64,000 nucleotides of DNA from positions 1 through 64,000 of the forward strand of contig CAJUKB010000002.1 in NCBI GenBank assembly GCA_910587325.1. Reading direction: 5' to 3'. Below are positions 62,717 to 64,000 of the stretch, piece by piece. The DNA is from an uncultured Bacilli bacterium. Lineage in GTDB: Bacteria; Bacillota_I; Bacilli_A; RF39; UBA660. How positions within the stretch are numbered: the stretch's first letter is position 1; every line of letters begins with the position of its first letter. A program made the translations under genes and the position numbers. The notes under the pieces are model-generated. The model did no database searches. It was not told where the DNA came from and worked only from the letters and a program-made list of their open reading frames with translations.

Positions 62717-63286
62717 TTATAACTCCTCCACTTTCTTACCACGAAGAGCAGCTATTTTAGCAGGAGTTCTTTCACTTTTTAATGCTTCTAAAGTTGCTTT
62801 AGCAACATTAATTTTTGTGTTAGAACCAAGAGACTTAGAAATAACGTCTTTAATTCCTGCAAGTTCAAGTACACTACGAGCTGCACCACCGGCGATAACT
62901 CCTGTACCTTTTACTGCTGGTTTAATAAGTACGTTTGCTCTTCCTACTTTTCCTGTTGCTTCATGAGGAATTGTTCTTCCATCCATAATTGCTACTTTTG
63001 TAACATTTTTATTGGCCATCATGCTTGCTTTCGCGATTGCAGCAGGAACTTCGTTTGCTTTTCCTGTTCCAATTCCAACTAAACCTTTTCTATTTCCCAC
63101 AACAACTGTTGCTGAAAATCTAAAATGTCTACCACCTTTGGTAACTTTCGTTACACGTCCAATAGAGATTACTTTTTCTTCTAGTAATTTTTTTCTGTCT
63201 TTGTTTTCTCTAGAAAAACGTTTTTCCCCAGTTTTAGTAGTATTTTTTGCAGTATCTTTTGTAATATTAGTGTTCTCTTTTTCCAT
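62717..63286 (-). CDS. rpsE: Ribosomal protein S5
   Basis: 189 residues, longer than the usual 166 by a Lys/Asn/Thr-rich N-terminus of about 25. Core [34 protein letters not shown] and [14 protein letters not shown]. Reads straight into rplO. Confidence 0.96.
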   Translation of the reverse strand: MEKENTNITKDTAKNTTKTGEKRFSRENKDRKKLLEEKVISIGRVTKVTKGGRHFRFSATVVVGNRKGLVGIGTGKANEVPAAIAKASMMANKNVTKVAIMDGRTIPHEATGKVGRANVLIKPAVKGTGVIAGGAARSVLELAGIKDVISKSLGSNTKINVAKATLEALKSERTPAKIAALRGKKVEEL

Positions 63287-63296
63287 GATGACCTCC

Positions 63297-63653
63297 TTAG
63301 AATTCTAGTCCGTTTTCACGAGCAGCTTCTGCTAAAGCTTTTACGCGACCATGATATAGGTTTCCGCCTCTATCAAATACGACTTTCTTTATTTTTGCTT
63401 TTGTACATTTTAGAGCGATATCTTTTCCTACCGCTTCGGCAGCCTCTATATTTCCACCATTTTTAATTTTTAGAGCAATAGAGGAAGAAGAAGCTAAAGT
63501 ACTACCTGTTGTATCATCTATAACTTGTACATAGATGCCACTATTTGACCTAAATACATTTAATCTTGGTTGTTCAGGAGTTCCACTTAAATTTTTTCTT
63601 ATACGGGCATGTCTTCTTTTACGAACATCATTTTTTGATTCTTTCTTTATCAT
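63297..63653 (-). CDS. rplR: Ribosomal protein L18
   Basis: 118 residues; binds 5S r[26 protein letters not shown] start and [26 protein letters not shown] end are standard. Confidence 0.97.
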   Translation of the reverse strand: MIKKESKNDVRKRRHARIRKNLSGTPEQPRLNVFRSNSGIYVQVIDDTTGSTLASSSSIALKIKNGGNIEAAEAVGKDIALKCTKAKIKKVVFDRGGNLYHGRVKALAEAARENGLEF

Positions 63654-63665
63654 ACTATACCTCCA

Positions 63666-64000
63666 TTAAGCCGCTTTCTTACCTTCTTTACGACGTACAT
63701 ATTCGCCTTTGTAACGTATACCTTTACCTTTATAAGGCTCTGGCTCACGTATCTTACGAACATTCGCCGCAAATTCAGTTACTTTTTGTTTGTCTATACC
63801 ACTTAACGTAATTTCCGTGTTACTTACAAGTTCTGCTTTAATTCCATCTGGAATAATTACTTCCACAGGATGTGAGTAACCTGCACTTACTACAATTTTA
63901 TTTCCTTGTACGTTGAATCTGTATCCTACACCAACAGCTTCTAAACCTTTAGAAAATCCTTCACTAACTCCGATTAGCATATTATTAATTAGAGAATTTG
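63666..64000 (-). CDS. rplF: Ribosomal protein L6 (partial)
   Basis: The C-terminal 110 or so residues of L6 (full about 178): [51 protein letters not shown] and the end [24 protein letters not shown]. The frame is open up to the window edge, so the N-terminus lies outside; the ATG at 63980 is internal. Confidence 0.96.
   Translation of the reverse strand, partial: NSLINNMLIGVSEGFSKGLEAVGVGYRFNVQGNKIVVSAGYSHPVEVIIPDGIKAELVSNTEITLSGIDKQKVTEFAANVRKIREPEPYKGKGIRYKGEYVRRKEGKKAA

Noticed and set aside
1..64000. CRISPR array
   Set aside because: No regularly spaced direct repeats and no cas genes were seen.

Overview
The window is AT-rich DNA from a low-GC Gram-positive-type bacterium. Shine-Dalgarno sites of the AGGAGG/AAGGTG type are strong, and TGA is used as an ordinary stop, so the code is the standard bacterial one, not the Mycoplasma one. 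Gene content (spc/alpha ribosomal operon, HrcA-type CIRCE box, OLE RNA with OapA, YugP, LTA-synthase-like protein, MATE-kinase fusion) points to Firmicutes. My inference is an uncultured, host-associated Bacilli-like lineage close to the Mollicutes/Erysipelotrichia branch. No plasmid or prophage core is visible. Accessory genes and gene wrecks are scattered between housekeeping blocks.

Layout. 1-3 kb: remnant of an AbiEii-type toxin and a MacB-like ABC exporter. 3.06-3.3 kb: a candidate type I toxin-antitoxin locus (22-residue hydrophobic peptide with a convergent small RNA). 3.5-6.7 kb: phospholipid operon (PAP2 phosphatase, LPG-flippase-like protein, PssA, Psd). 6.8-11.6 kb: tRNA-Asn, a secreted protein, MntP-like protein, Dus, a frameshifted Rpn nuclease, PduL and ASCH. 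11.6-13.7 kb: decayed DNA and the tail of a Wadjet type II system (complete JetD, truncated JetC). 13.8-19.4 kb: membrane-anchored lytic transglycosylase, MATE-cytidylate-kinase fusion, and htpG under a CIRCE operator. 19.5-20.5 kb: a roughly 500-nt structured RNA with its own promoter and terminator followed by OapA, i.e. an OLE RNA locus. 20.6-24.5 kb: HerA/VirB4-like ATPase coupled to a Cys-rich repeat protein, then CapA. 24.6-27 kb: operon of a PurZ-like adenylosuccinate synthetase homologue lacking the catalytic Asp, a Ppx/GppA-like protein and a GIY-YIG nuclease. 27-32.2 kb: a run of nucleotide- and base-handling genes (HAD, NUDIX, queuosine salvage DUF2419, HhH-like protein, broken ASCH, kinase-like, UDG-like). 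32.3-46.2 kb: TspO, CarD-like, PAP2, AsnB, LTA-synthase-like, Tex, TrxB, Lgt, UvrA. 46.3-52.7 kb: MFS, SDR, a second broken Rpn copy with the same leader repeat, amidoligase, YugP, CysS. 52.8-56.6 kb: a GluRS homologue without HIGH or KMSKS and a compact ClpC. 57-64 kb: alpha and spc ribosomal operons from rplQ back to a partial rplF, without rpmD.

Strongest leads: the OLE/OapA locus, the PurZ-like/Ppx-like/GIY-YIG operon, the catalytically stripped GluRS at the gltX-cysS position, the HerA plus Cys-rich protein pair, and the new type I toxin candidate. Frameshifts and nonsense changes in the two Rpn copies, the ASCH gene and the JetABC loss show active decay of accessory genes. All calls are from reading the sequence; no database search was possible.
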